Notes: a model not told the origin generated them from the sequence alone. A stretch of DNA of 64,000 nucleotides from Tenebrio molitor (GCF_963966145.1 NC_091054.1:12214001-12278000), one strand, 5' to 3'; counted from the stretch's first letter, positions 1 to 11,383 are shown. Program-made: numbers and translations.

Positions 1-655
1 TATCTACACCCTATCAATTTTAATGTCAGCTTTTCCAAACTTTGTAGAACAAAATGTCTTATGTACGATCACAAGTTTTATAATATTAATTGATAATTGT
101 TCAAAAATAAGAATAAAAAATCGTTCCATTATTACAAAGTAAACATCGTATAACACTACTTATTAATTGTGTCAAGTCGGATATTGCAAAAAATATTTTT
201 TCCATATTCATTGAGTTTCAGTGGTCTTTGCTTACTGAAAATAGTGAGCAAAGATGGCAATTGAATCACTAGTGAGGAAAAAACATTTTCTCACTAGTGA
301 GCAAAGTGAATGTTGTGCGAGTTTGTCGATAGAGAGCGCCAAATATGTTGTACTGAAAGTTTTTTTAATCTGTTTTAATACTTTCTGAATATTAATAACT
401 AAAGCTTGTCTTATTTTTGACTTATTTAAATGTTTAACCTGTTTTCGTGAGTTCCCTAATGGGCTAATTTTGTAGAAGTTATTGTTTCAGTGATTTTAAC
501 AGTGATGAAAAATGTAATGCAGATAGATAATATAACCTCATTTTTTAGTGATTTGCGACATAATAAGGAGTAGGCAGCAATTAACTCAAAATTTAAAAAG
601 TAACATGATCATGGAAAAAATCAGATTCAACACGCATGAGCAAACGTGCATTTAA
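1..655. other. AT-rich intergenic DNA with a short hairpin
   Basis: No reading frame worth calling. Positions 267-301 form a hairpin: TCACTAGTGAG and its complement are separated by about 13 bases, and the flanks also carry GTGAGCAAAG-type words. Nothing else stands out. Confidence 0.5.
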
Positions 656-811
656 TCAGTCGTACGGTTGGGGTCCTCGCCTTAGGCTCAGACGCCCAAC
701 TCCTGTACTCGTATTGAAAATAGCTATTAATTTTGGGCCTGATAACAAAAATTCCATCTTCCCGAGTCCTTTCCGAACTTGAACATCAAACCACGCATTT
801 TGTGTTGCAAT
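656..811 (-). other. possible terminal coding exon, unknown product
   Basis: On the minus strand a good acceptor (pyrimidine tract plus CAG ending at about 812) opens a frame of about 50 codons ending in TGA near 656. It starts IATQNAWFDVQV and ends SLRRGPQPYD. An upstream open stretch with a donor-like GAGAG|GTAATT near 870 could be a preceding exon, but its phase does not join this frame; joined in its own phase it gives a different, shorter tail. No family was recognised. It may be a real gene entering from elsewhere, a relic, or chance. Confidence 0.25.
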
Positions 812-1088
812 CTGGGAAAGAAAAAGAAATCACAAGACGTCACATCATCAATAAATCACAATCAATTTAAAAAAAATTACCTCTCCATTAAGTTTTCTCT
901 AACGTAAAATAATTTGGTTTTATGTCTTAATTCATTTTGCAACGGACAAATTATTCTTTCTTTAAGGATTGTCAAGGGGCTACGCTTTCTAACTCCACCA
1001 ATCTTAGAACAAGTCTACTCGTACTCTGCAAAAAAAATTCACCTTCTTTACCTCGAAGAACATGTACAGCTTGCACAAACAAACCTCA

Positions 1089-1107
1089 CCTGACCTGACC
1101 TGACCTG
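1089..1107. repeat. short (TCAGG)n-like tandem repeat
   Basis: The plus strand reads CCTGA repeated nearly four times; the complement is (TCAGG)n. This is the telomeric unit reported for many beetles in place of TTAGG. The tract is too short to call an interstitial telomere with confidence. Confidence 0.4.
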
Positions 1108-1203
1108 CTACTATTTTTCTGAACCTTGTCGTTGCATTTTTTTTAAATTTGTTCCTCACCCAGCGCTGTCCCGTTTAATTGCTATTATATCTATCTACTA
1201 TTA

Positions 1204-1455
1204 CCGTGTGAGCAACAATTACTGTTTGAGTTGGCAATAAATTCTGGTAACTTTTGGTGACTTTTATGTCATATTCCAAAGAGAAAACCATTTTATTAAT
1301 AAACGATTACAAAAACCAAGACGTTTAAATTTGAAATGTATGCCAGCTATCAATAAGGTCAATAAAACAAAACGAAATAGGTACAATTCACAGTCTTGAA
1401 AATTTCATGTAAAATTTTTTATTGCCAACTGAAACAGTTATTGTTGCTCACCCGG
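1204..1455. mobile_element. 252-bp MITE with 38-bp terminal inverted repeats
   Basis: The left end CCGTGTGAGCAACAATTACT and the complement of the right end, CCGGGTGAGCAACAATAACT, match over about 38 bases with about four differences, continuing into GTTGGCAATAAA. TA occurs immediately outside both ends (1202-1203 and 1456-1457), as in Tc1/mariner-type target duplications. There is no coding capacity. Confidence 0.85.
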
Positions 1456-2504
1456 TATAATCCATTTGCACAAGATGTAATGATCTGAAAAGGCATTATG
1501 GCAGTGCTGTGAGAATTTCTCAAAAAAAAAAGTTGCAAAAATCGAAAAGGACACATTGTAAAATTTTACAAAGCGGTGAGCTACTCCTGTCCCGGAATGG
1601 ATATAAAAGTTTCACCACAATCCTGCCGGCCGGCGATACGACTCGGGATTTCCCGAGTCTCGTCAAAAAGAGATGTAAATTCTACTCTCCAATGAACCAG
1701 AAAGATATTGTGAATAGAAAGCCATCTGTGAATAGAAAGTGGGAGCTCGAACGATCAATAAATGTGAACGTAATGCAGCAACCTATTTTATCGAGCGAAA
1801 TCAGAACAGCTGTTTGTGTAAAGGTGGGTTCAAACCACGGATACTTTACTAATACGGTCGGAGCGAAACGCACTCGACCAATCATGTTGCTATCCGCGTT
1901 TTGACGTCACAATTTACCTCTCGCTGTTCTGTTTTCCCATGTTCTCCGTCTAACTTATAACAATTTGTAACCTACGGAGCGCGGAAGAATGTTATCATCG
2001 GTGACTTCTGTTTTCTTGGAATCAAATCAAATAAAAAACAATAATTGCAAAGTGCTTTTACAATCAAAATGCTTGTATACCAAAATAAAAAAGTAAACAA
2101 CGTGGGCATTTTAGAAAATAACAAATTGAATCTTCATTTTTTGTAACATATTTAGATTCTTAAAAGGTTCATCAAAATAATAAAAACACTAGAAGAAAAC
2201 AATAAGTTATACTGTAGTGGAATAGTTTGTTATATGTATAATAATAATTTTTAAAACGAGATTAAAGAATACGAGTAAGGGAATAGGTAAAATACAACAA
2301 ATGTTCATATGTATAAAATTGCCTAATATAGAAAAAATACAATAGGTAATTATGTGGTAATTTTTTTCATTTTTTTTCAGTTTTCTGCTTTCAGAGTCAG
2401 CTTCCCGTTTTCTCTTTATGGTTTCAACTTTTTTTAGATTAAAATATTTAATTCTTATATAATATCTCTGCATTATATATGCTCGAACAACATCTTCTGA
2501 AATG

Positions 2505-4983
2505 TTATGTTTTTTTAAAACAATATTCACTAATTTTTTTGTAATTCCACTGCCTTTCTGCATGATATTTTTTAAAATATTTTTCTATAATCCTGGCTTC
2601 TTTTAACCATTTATGACTTGGTACTGTTAAGCCTCCAAATGATAAAAATTGAAGCCAGTCCGGTGGATGCGAATACGAATGATCCGAAATAATGTCTTTT
2701 GTGTAAATGCCCATATCAGGATATTTTTCCTTAAATTTTCTGGCAATAAATCCACATAGGTATTTAAAACCATCGGCCTCTGAAACTGTGTCAAAACTTC
2801 CTTTGGATTCCCTGGTAGAAGTAGAAGATAAACTGCTCTCAGAACGAGTAGTGGGATCATCAATTTCGTGATATGGGTCAATATTATTTACAACTTCATT
2901 TTCTGAAATTTCCAATTCGGCGCCAGATATAACATTTGCAACTAAATACTCCTCCAGAACTTCTTGAGAACTATCAGTATTTTGGCGGTCTTGGATAACT
3001 CCTGGATTTTTTCCTAACACTATCAGTCTAATTCTATATATTGATTGTAGCGGAGAAGGATGATCATGTAACCCTCCCATATTTCGTACTTGCGAAAAAA
3101 AATTTTCGATGCAATTTTGATTCACCCTATGTGTAAGAATATATTTACAATCGTATTTGGCTCGCATTTCTATAAACAATTGTTGCAACGACTTTACAGA
3201 CATTAATAAGGCCTTCTGAAAAGTTTGCAAAACATTTTTCCCATGACACTTCATAGACTTAAATGTTTCGTAAATCCCATTTAAGCTATTATTTTGATTT
3301 TCAAGAAAAATACCATATGGCTTCCGTACATGTTCTGAATGTGTCACAGAATACGAGTTCATAATGCTAAACCAAGTTGACACTTGCTCGATAAATTTCC
3401 CAGTTTGTTCTGCTAACTCTTTTGAGGAACCTGGCTGATATTGAATTAAACAAGTAGCAACTGTATGTGACAATAGCTGCATCGCCAAAGGAACATTCTG
3501 CCTTTCACTCTTGACACATTCTAGATGTTTTTTTGTCAACCTGTGACACGACGATACTTCAGAATCCACCACTTGTAACAAAGATTCCAATGGTTTTTTG
3601 TTGACTTCAGATCCATCGGTCATAATGAAACCAGTGTCTAACAACCAATTTCTTACCAGCTTAAGGATATGTGGAGCATCAGGAAAAATAAATACTTTCT
3701 CTTCAGTTACTGGGTTGTTAAAGGAAGTTTTGTCTATTGATATGTCCAGACTACTCCATAAACCGACGTTTCCACCACCACAATCTGATACACATGCTAC
3801 TACATGGTATCCAATTTTTTCGAGTTCAACTATTATGTCAAATAATATATTTTGGGTCATTTTTTGGTCGAAATCCACATACATTGGTTGCTTCCAGTTT
3901 GAAAAAAGTCCTCTTACCATTACAACCTGCATTTGACTATGAGGTCCTATAATCTCATCTCTTATTTTGTCAAATTCATGAGTAGAATGAACTTTCATTT
4001 CATCAAAATTTAATACAGTAACTTTTTCAAAGTTAGATAGTTTCATTCCAGCAATCTTCATAAATCGTAACACATCTTGCAAAATACCTTGTCGAAAATT
4101 TAATTTAGCTGCCCATTTTTTTAAAGTAGCTATGTGAGGCAAAGGGTATTGTAAAGTTTTTCTTACATAAATGTAAGCTCTTCTACTTAAATATCTCAGC
4201 GTAAACGCTCGAGATATATCATCAGAGCTCCAAATTACTTTTTTTTTCTTTTTGGTTAATAAATCTCTTTGAGCTGCAGTAAATACTCTTCCCAGTGCTT
4301 CTTCCAATTGATTTTTATTGGTAACCTCTTGTTCAAGTTTCGCTTTTAGAGAATCAGCCGCTTTATCTTTTTTCACAATGTCTCTGTTTTGGTCTCTGAA
4401 ATTTTGTTGAAGTTGTGCATGTTTACACTTCAATTCTTCATAGTTTTGTAATAATTTACTATATTTTTCCTCAAGAGTTGGTAAAGTTAGTTCAACTTCT
4501 GATAAATGTCCTGTACTTGTGCTTGGTTTATTCTCAATTTCTTCTTTTTGAAGAATGTTGTCTATGATCTCTTTTCTTTCCCGTTCTTGCAATCGTAATT
4601 GCCTTGCCCTAGTTTCTTTACTGGTTTGTAATGGTTTTACATGAAGCGAAGGAACAGCTAAAAAATATTTCAAATTGTATTTAATAAATAGCAGGTTTAT
4701 TGAAATTGTTATTGTAAGTACCTCCTGAAATTAATTGTCGTTTTGTTTTAATGTTCATCAATTGGCTCCGCAAGTCCACAACAAAATGTTCTTCTTTAAA
4801 ATGCACGCTGCATATATGACTTGTATCTGGGTTCCATTCATCTTTTCTTCGACATGCTTTGATCCACAAATTTCTCAATTCTTTGTTTTTTGGAAATTTG
4901 TGAAACGAAATTAGGAGTTTCTGTTTTGTAGCTTTAGCCCAACTGTTTGAACAAACAGCCACAGCACATCTGGTCCCCGGCAT
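2505..4983 (-). CDS. P-element-type THAP transposase, two exons, intact
   Basis: Exons 4983-4722 and 4657-2505 on the minus strand, 804 codons, no internal stop. The start is the Met before GTRCAVAVCSNSW, the first residue of a THAP zinc finger. Its C2CH ligands appear as CAVAVC and then CSVHF. A 64-base GT-AG intron joins the finger to the AVPSLH box typical of THAP proteins, and the phase fits exactly. A coiled-coil-like region rich in Lys, Glu and Gln follows. Then come P-transposase landmarks: NFDEMKV and SDCGGGNVGLW, which contribute RNase-H-like acidic residues, FPDAPHILKLVRN, and the GGLHDHPSPLQSIYRIR and YLCGFIARKF blocks near the C terminus. The protein would bind the element ends and move it. 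The open frame suggests recent activity or a domesticated copy. Its position inside matching TIRs with a target duplication favours a real transposon. Confidence 0.9.
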
Positions 4984-5464
4984 GTTAGAAAAGGAATAGC
5001 CTGAGAAAGTGCAACTAAAATGCATTATTCAAGGGAATGGGATGCCTTTACCTACTTACTTTTAATTCCAATTGTTCAACAAATTTTGTTAAAATTTAGT
5101 TGGTGACCTAAACAACGGTATTCACAGAAAACAACACTTAAAAACCCTACGTTAATCACCTGGTCTATACAACCGTACACCACCTCTTTGCAAACACTGT
5201 TAGTTTTTTTTTTTTTTTTAACTGCGTGTGCTTCTCAGTAGCTGTTGCTAAGCAATCTCTCTACCTTACCAGTGTTTTGTTATGTGTACTTGATATGTGA
5301 AATCTTATCAAGGCTTAAACAGCATAATGCGTGACCATCGACGTTACGGTTTCTCGCTGCGGTGCCGCCCTTTATATCCCTTATTTTCTGGGTCTAGATG
5401 TCTTAGTATTAGTTATTAATTTTTGGCGCATGTGTAATAAATACAATACAGTTTAGAAAAAACA

Positions 5465-5815
5465 ATGTTTACCCCCAAAAAAAGACGCGTGGAAAGAAGC
5501 AATGACCCAGAAGTATGGCTAAGATGGTTTAACGCTCTGTCAAATAGGGAAGAGGGCCCTGTTGACGAAGACGATGACGAAGCCGAAGATGATGTCAGTG
5601 TGGATGTGAGTGTTGCTGAAAAAAGTGATCACGAGACAGAATCTGAACTAGAAGTGTCGGAGGAAGAAGAATTGCACCAAGAACAATCGGACCTATCTAG
5701 ATCTGGCAACATTCGTTCATCTGAAGGAGAGAAGAGAGAAGACGATTTGGATCAAGCGCATCCCTCAAATTTTTATATTGGGAAAAACAAGGTGACTAAA
5801 TGCAGTAAAAATGTG
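5465..5815 (+). pseudogene. piggyBac-like transposase, N-terminal fragment
   Basis: An open frame starts MFTPKKRRVER, runs through a long acidic stretch (DEDDDEAEDD and SELEVSEEEELHQEQ) and reaches FYIGKNKVTKCSKN. An acidic leader followed by a YIGK-x-TKW/CSK block is the usual start of piggyBac/PGBD transposases. After about residue 117 the frame becomes low-complexity and ends, so the DDD catalytic core is missing. It lies inside the P element, upstream of and opposite to its transposase, so it is probably a nested insertion relic. No matching TTAA ends could be assigned. Confidence 0.55.
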
Positions 5816-5923
5816 CTGTTTTCAGTGACCTCAAACTCATTCATTTTTGTTACCGAATTTTTTTTTATCCACAATCACAATTTTAAAACGACTTTTATCC
5901 ACTTTTATGAACCCTATTAACTA

Positions 5924-6504
5924 GCATTTTATCCACTAGCGGAATAAACTACTAGATAAGTGAAAATGGAAGATTAATTAATCCTAGAAATCATTTGAAA
6001 TGTATTGAATAATTACTTATTAACGTTAACATTTATATTTGGAGTAACACACAGATTCCCATTCGTTACAGCCCTTTCACAATGGCGTTAACGTTACGTC
6101 GATGTTAAAACGTTAATGTTAACGTTAGATCTAATTACATGTATTTCAGTACTTTTTATAAGCTATTTCCGTTGGCTATTGTTAGAATGTAACGTTAAGA
6201 ATCCAGAACATTTCTAGAACTAACGTTAACGCTAACAATCTCATGCAACATTAATTTTCATCATAACGTCATTGTGAACAGTCCGCAATGAAATACATGT
6301 AATTTTGAATTTCTAGATCTAACGTTAACATTAACGTTTTAACATCGACGTAACGTTAACGCCATTGTGTATGGACCTTTACTTTAATAAAACGTTATTA
6401 TTGCATTCGTGTTTTAGTCGCATTTTATCCATTTAAAAAGAGGTAGGTATTAAACGCTCGTGCGTTCGCACTCGCCTTTAAACATTCTTGCGTGGATAAA
6501 ATGC
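5924..6504. mobile_element. 581-bp TIR element nested in the P element
   Basis: GCATTTTATCCAC at 5924-5936 is repeated inverted at 6492-6504, with TA outside each end. The motif GCATTTTATCC also recurs near 6420. A second inverted-repeat element (6079-6369) lies inside it. Positions 6448-6480 hold a near-palindrome of CGAGTGCG/CGCACTCG words. Non-coding. Confidence 0.6.
6079..6369. mobile_element. AACGTT-rich MITE with long inverted ends
   Basis: The left arm (6079-6132) begins CACAATGGCGTTAACGTTAC and the right arm (6314-6369) is its near-perfect complement over more than 50 bases. The arms are built from GTTAACGTTA words, themselves palindromic. Further AACGTTAAC copies lie inside at 6190-6240. 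Non-coding; the target duplication is unclear. Confidence 0.75.
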
Positions 6505-6909
6505 TATCTAAAACACTTATACAATAAAATTGATTGCAAATAAACATTAAAAAATTAATGCAGTAGCGTTTTTATTGGCTCCATTAAAAATAGACGAATA
6601 TTTTGGTGGGAAAACTAGCGGAACAAACAAAGCGAATGCTGTACCACAACAGTGGGTAAATTGTGACGTCACCGGCACTCGCTCCCCACCACTATTTTAG
6701 CTTTCGCTCCGACCGTATCAGTAAAGTATCCGTGGGTTCAAACAATCGAGTAAGCAAAAAGGGGCATTTTCCTCACACAGGACGATTTGTTTAAGCTCAT
6801 TCTGGCGAGAAGATAATTATGTGTGCTTCTTTGATAATAAAAGCAACACAATAGGTGGCGAAAAACAACACTTTTCTTCGTCAATTATACAACGAATATA
6901 AGTAAAGAA

Positions 6910-7044
6910 AGGCCTGGACTGCACAGTTTTTTCTCAGAGGATTTCCGGATCGTGTATGGAGGAAGGAGTATTCAGGCCAAATCCGGAAATACTGAAGGCC
7001 AGGACTGCACAGTTTTTCCTCTGAGGATTTCCGGAGCATATATG
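6910..7044. repeat. two direct copies of a ~50-bp unit
   Basis: GGACTGCACAGTTTTT followed by GAGGATTTCCGGA and TATGGA occurs at 6910-6962 and again at 6996-7044. A TCCGGAAATA complement lies between them. No function is evident. Confidence 0.7.
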
Positions 7045-7574
7045 GAGCCCTTAAGGGGAGCTTCAGATCACATTAAACAAGGGTTTTCGTGATTTTATTT
7101 ATGCGCTGCTTATTTTATGCACTTTTCGTTTTGAGCTGTAAGTGAAGAAAGCAAGTGGTGAAATTGGGGGAAGACTTGGGAATGAACCTTGGGCCAAGAA
7201 GTGATCTTGATCTCTTGATTTGCAAAGAACCAGCGAATTAACTAGTGAATTTTTCGCAATCTCCAAAAATTATTTTAGCTTAGTAGGTAATAGGTAGGAG
7301 TAGTTAAAATAAATACCACACAAATATTATTCTAATAAAGAACAACAACATGAAATAATGTCTTTTTATTTTGAAAATTTTGGTTTATACACTTGCATTG
7401 TCTTTAAACGTGAATTTGGGGATAGAAACATAGCTAAATAACTTCATAAGCTGAACATTATAATTAAAAAAGTGACAACATTTTACAACAGTTAAAAACA
7501 CATGTTAATTATTTTTTCAGTGAACTGCAATTTGTAAAAACATTTAGTGTACCAACTAACTTCTAGAGAACATT
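7045..7574. other. intergenic, 3' side of the minus-strand cysteine-rich gene
   Basis: No coding signal. On the minus strand this is the 3' flank of the gene that ends at 7575; AATAAA-like words read on that strand near 7360-7370 could serve as its polyadenylation signal. Confidence 0.3.
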
Positions 7575-8674
7575 TCAATTTACATCAGTACATGTCAACA
7601 ATGGAGGAATTATGCATTTGCATTCGATTTTAGAAAATCTTTTACCTAACTGACTGATTACATTGAATTTTTCAAACACTTGACCAATTTTTAACACCCT
7701 CTCCCCAAATACACAAACGTCATCTAAAACGTTCTAATATTTTATCTGAAAATTGTGAAATTTAAATACTACCTGACCGCGAATCGCCTCCAATAACTTC
7801 AGTACCATCAGCTAAAAAGATTTTGTGATTTAAACATTACATTTGATAACAAACAAAACTTACGACAAACCCAACCGATGGGACAACAAAGCGCATCTAA
7901 ATTTTTTTCATACAAAGGGGCACATCTGTCTTGAATGTGCTTCCAATTCTTGAGTTGCTGTCCACAAGGCATTGGTTTGCAAAACGGTTCTTCTATTTTG
8001 TCAGAAAATCCTTTCTGACAAATACACTTCATACACGAATTCTTAGGCAGGAACGCTTGTCCTTCCATGTACTCTTTTCCCTCGACCACACATTTTTCAA
8101 GATCATCAAAGGGAGCTGAAAGAAAACTTCATTTCTCTACAAAAAAAGTACCTTCAAAAGTTACGGCAGATTTCCCCAACTGAACAACAATCATCCAGTG
8201 AATAATTCAAGTAACATCCAGGTTTTGGCCTTACGCCTAACCATTCAGGACAATCCAGAACAGCACAGATAAAGGACGGTCTAACACTATTTGAGTAGTT
8301 AATGTAAGTGGTGCGTAGAGATTAAGTGTCAAACCTTTCTGATATGGAGCAAAAACATGCTTTATCACACGAGGGGGACGATAAACTGTCTTCAACGATT
8401 TCCGTATTGGCATAAGTCTGTCCTCGAAAATGACAATACTTGTCCCATGGACCTAGACCTTGACAAGTGTATTTTATTGGACAAAAGTTACATTCGTCAT
8501 AGTGAGGAATACATCCCAAGTCATGATACAGGTTAACTCCAAGGCTGTCACATTGTGCAGCTGCAAGTTTATTTTGTTGAAATAAATAAATTACAATTTT
8601 GAAAAAGTACTGGACGTAGTTATAACAGTTGAAATTGTCATAAAACCCAAAAAAAGACAGGAAGTAAGTTTCAT
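7575..8674 (-). CDS. secreted cysteine-rich VWC-like protein, copy A
   Basis: Six exons on the minus strand: 8674-8611, 8560-8335, 8286-8165, 8115-7864, 7811-7773 and 7723-7575; 283 codons, all phases agreeing. Exon 1 is a signal peptide (MKLTSCLFLGFMTISTVITT). Exon 2 starts AQCDSLGVNLYHDLGC and holds paired cysteines. Exon 3 carries CPEWLGVRPKPGC and DDCCSVGEIC. Exon 4 resembles a von Willebrand factor C unit: C..EGKEYMEGQAFLPKNSC, CICQKGF, then CC...WVC. Exon 5 is only 39 bases. Exon 6 ends CKCIIPPLLTC. Over 20 cysteines imply a disulfide-rich extracellular protein; ligand unknown. It is paralogous to the genes at 11384 and 27214, with the same intron positions, but is transcribed the other way. 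Confidence 0.85.
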
Positions 8675-8880
8675 TTTTGCAAAATTTCAGAACTGAAAAG
8701 ACATGCATCAGATTCAAGTGCATAATAATAGCTGAACTCACCTCAATATCATGTATACAATGACAACAATATCAAATCTGGGGTTTTTATGAATGAGTTT
8801 TTGCAAGCTGTATTAATCAGACGTTATTGAAAGTTTTTTTGTAAAGTAGTTCCTCTAGCTTTTTATTCTTACCTTTTATA
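8675..8880. other. 5' flank of cysteine-rich gene A
   Basis: Upstream DNA of the minus-strand gene. No motif could be assigned with confidence. Confidence 0.3.
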
Positions 8881-10532
8881 CAGGTGTCCCGGAACTCGCG
8901 GATCAAACTTACAGTGCGTTTTCCTTGGTGATAACTGAAAGCAATAGCGTGTAAAAAAAAGGACACGGTATAATCGATTCTTTGTAATGAATACTTAAAG
9001 TTGACCAATCAGAAGGATGCTGTTAATTTGAATTTCACGTAAATTTAACCAACAGTTTGAATTGCCTAGCAACATAATTCTAGTAAGAATGGTATGGAAT
9101 TTCAAGTAAATATTTGGGCAACTGTGAAGATTTTGACAACGTCAAGTGATAATTTGATTCGAAATTGTCAAACTTCATATTGAAATCATGAATACAGCTG
9201 TAGAGTATACCGAAATGCTCATTCTTTATGGAGAGTGCGGGCGCAATGCACGTGAGGATACAAGGGAATATGCAATACGTTTTCCACGACATTTGCCACA
9301 TCCAAATTATAACGTATTTCTACGGTTGGTGGATCGTGCTCGAGGCACTGGGTCCTGACAAAAAATTGGTGGTTTCCAGCGAGAAGTTAGAACGCCAGAG
9401 ACTGAAGATGCTGTTCTTCAGTCCTTTGATGACGACAGTAAAAGTAGTATATTTGAAGAACTATATTTACCGCGAACCTATCAATATTTTAGAAGAACTA
9501 AATGACAAAATTCACGAATATGCTTAGACTGGCAAGGAAAAATTTCATAAAACGAGCTTGCCTATTCCTTCAGATGAAAGGTGGTCATTTTGAACACTCG
9601 TTATAAATTATTCTTTTTATTTTGCATGTTTTTTATTTCATTTGTTGCATTCTACATCGTTTAAGTTATAAAATTTTATCTTAAATTTTTACTAATAATG
9701 ATGCTAAAATAAATAGGTTAGTTCAATTTTCAATTCAGTTTTGTCTTCTTTCTTTCAGAACTGCCACTATGCTTGATCTGTTGTTCAAAACCTACGTGTA
9801 ACTCCAGCTTTTTTGCAATGCAATGTCAAGAATGTTCCTCAAAGTCTTTTCTTTCATTTCGACGATGACGAGTCCCGCTCGTGTCGCTGCGCTAATACGT
9901 TGCAGTGTTGCAGCTGCAGAGTGTATGCACAGGAATCAGGATAAATTTCTTGTGATTCCGATTCACTTCACAGGCCCTGCATATTTCACTTTTTACTAAG
10001 ATTTTTAAGGTAGTAATATTACTCACTTGACGCTACGTCGCCATTTTACCTTCCATCAACAAAGGTTCAATTCATCATATCCCTCCCGTCAATTTTCCAT
10101 ACCCCTCAAGGTTACAATTGCTCTGGAAATTTTCACTCATAACAAACCATATCTCATTCATTGCCGGAAGAAGAAACTTCTTGCGTTTCCTGATTTAGAT
10201 TCTTATACATTTGTTAACCTGCCTTTGGCGAAATTATCCCATTTTTGTTTATTTCAAAAGTAGCTGTCACTTTTGACGTCTGCTCCGACAAGTCGACCAG
10301 ATAAATATTGAAAATAATTTTATGATTCATCGAATTATACGTTGCTTGGCAATTGAGGGAAGGTACTCAATTTTCTCATAAAGGGAAAATTAGATCGAGC
10401 TCTATTGGTCAATTTGATTAATTCATAACTAAAAAGCTGTTGCACCCTGAATATTTTTCTAAACGTTTTTTACCTTCATTACCATCAAGGAATATACAGT
10501 TTAAATTTGATCCGCGGGTTCTGGAACACCTG
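8881..10532 (+). mobile_element. DUF4817-type mariner-like transposon, decayed
   Basis: The ends are CAGGTGTCCCGGAACTCGCG and the complement CAGGTGTTCCAGAACCCGCG, continuing GATCAAA, with TA on both outer sides (8879-8880 and 10533-10534). The interior holds a plus-strand transposase relic at 9188. The same type of element, with related CAG(G/C)GTGTCCC ends, lies at 39658-41348. The central part (about 9600-10500) shows no recognisable frame. Confidence 0.75.
9188..9530 (+). pseudogene. DUF4817-type transposase N-terminal relic
   Basis: From the ATG at 9188 the frame reads EYTEMLILYGECGRNAREDT and then YAIRFPRHLPHP. This is the YG.C..NA...A...Y..RFP pattern of the DUF4817 helix-turn-helix found in insect mariner-like transposases. 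A stop follows ARGTGS; beyond it the same frame still reads VRTPETEDAVLQSF, the family's usual linker. The catalytic part is lost or unrecognisable. Non-functional. Confidence 0.7.
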
Positions 10533-10564
10533 TATATTATTTATAATTTTTTCTCAGAGCTACA

Positions 10565-11065
10565 TTTACTTAAAGGAAAGTGAGACTGTTTCGGTTTTGG
10601 AAAAAGCAAGAATAAGATCTGAGGATGGAAGGAACAAGAAGAAGTAGAGAAAGTGCAAGAAAAATATTTGAGATGGCTGCTAGGAGTGGATAGAGAAACG
10701 CCAAGTTACACAGTGAGGCGAAAATGCAAGAGGAATATGCTGAGAGTGAAAGGGGAGTGGATGGAAAGGAAAAGTACCGGATACTAACGGAATGTTGGAG
10801 AAAAAAGAAAAAGAAGCAGAAGAAGGAGAGAGAAAAATACTATCAGAGAAACGGATATGCCAGTGAAGAAGTGGAAAGATTAAGAACAAAAGGAAGATGG
10901 ATGAATGTAGAGCTGAGTGAAAGGGACAAAGACACGGACAAGCAAGAAAGAAGGAAAAGAATAAAAAATCCAGATACAACAGGAAGTATAAGAGGTGTAT
11001 GACAGAGAGGAAATTCCGGAATACCTGGGGAGAAAGAGAGAGTGCAAAAGAAGGAAAAATAATAC
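10565..11065 (+). pseudogene. non-LTR retrotransposon (LINE) 3' coding relic
   Basis: Broken frames read EEVEKVQEKYLRWLLGVDRE, then YRILTECWRKKKKK, EREKYYQRNGYASEEVERLR and LSERDKDTDKQERRKRIK, ending near YKRCMTERKFR. These phrases match, from memory, the C-terminal tail shared by a common insect LINE family. Several stops and frame changes show it is dead. It abuts the right end of the DUF4817 element. Confidence 0.6.
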
Positions 11066-11383
11066 AGTAATCGTTGTTATGCTGTAATGTGACCTATTAC
11101 TGTACGATTTTGGGTACAGTAATATAATATTACTGTACAAAATGCGAAAAAATATATTAATTTTTGCAATTGTATTTTTATGTTTTTAATCAGGAATCCG
11201 AAAGCCAGAGGGCAAATAAAGTAAACAATTTAAGACTTTACACTTTTAAAATTTATAAACCAAGCAAGGTCAAATTATTAAGAAGCAAGTGTGAACAAGG
11301 TCACAATATTATAATTAGATATAAAAATTGTAAACAATTTTCGTATCAGTACTGTTCTTGGCTTCGTGTGGATAAAACCGCAA

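Larger units (their letters stand above)
1836..6735 (-). mobile_element. P-type DNA transposon, apparently full length
   Basis: A 4.9-kb element. Its ends match over about 33 bases with one mismatch: the left starts CACGGATACTTTACTAATAC, and the complement of the right starts CCACGGATACTTTACTGATA and continues CGGTCGGAGCGAAA. Both ends are flanked by the 8-mer GTTCAAAC (1828-1835 and 6736-6743), the length and near-palindromic pattern of P-element target duplications. The first C may be shared, so each end is uncertain by one base. The interior holds a minus-strand THAP/P transposase (2505-4983). The stretch between its start and the right end carries later insertions: a piggyBac fragment and two TIR elements. 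Confidence 0.85.

Noticed and set aside
1509..1904. 131-codon open frame crossing the left end of the P element
   Set aside because: It runs across a transposon boundary, has no motif and its composition is lysine-rich by base bias; chance.
2207..2563. 118-codon minus-strand frame after the P transposase
   Set aside because: Hydrophobic, AT-driven, overlaps the transposase end in another frame and has no motif.
8740..8760. ATG with a GAG|GTGAG donor upstream of cysteine-rich gene A as its first exon
   Set aside because: The phase fails and meets a stop; the ATG at 8674 gives a clean signal peptide and a correct splice to exon 2.
10027..10263. 78-codon frame inside the DUF4817 element
   Set aside because: No transposase motif; probably chance in decayed sequence.
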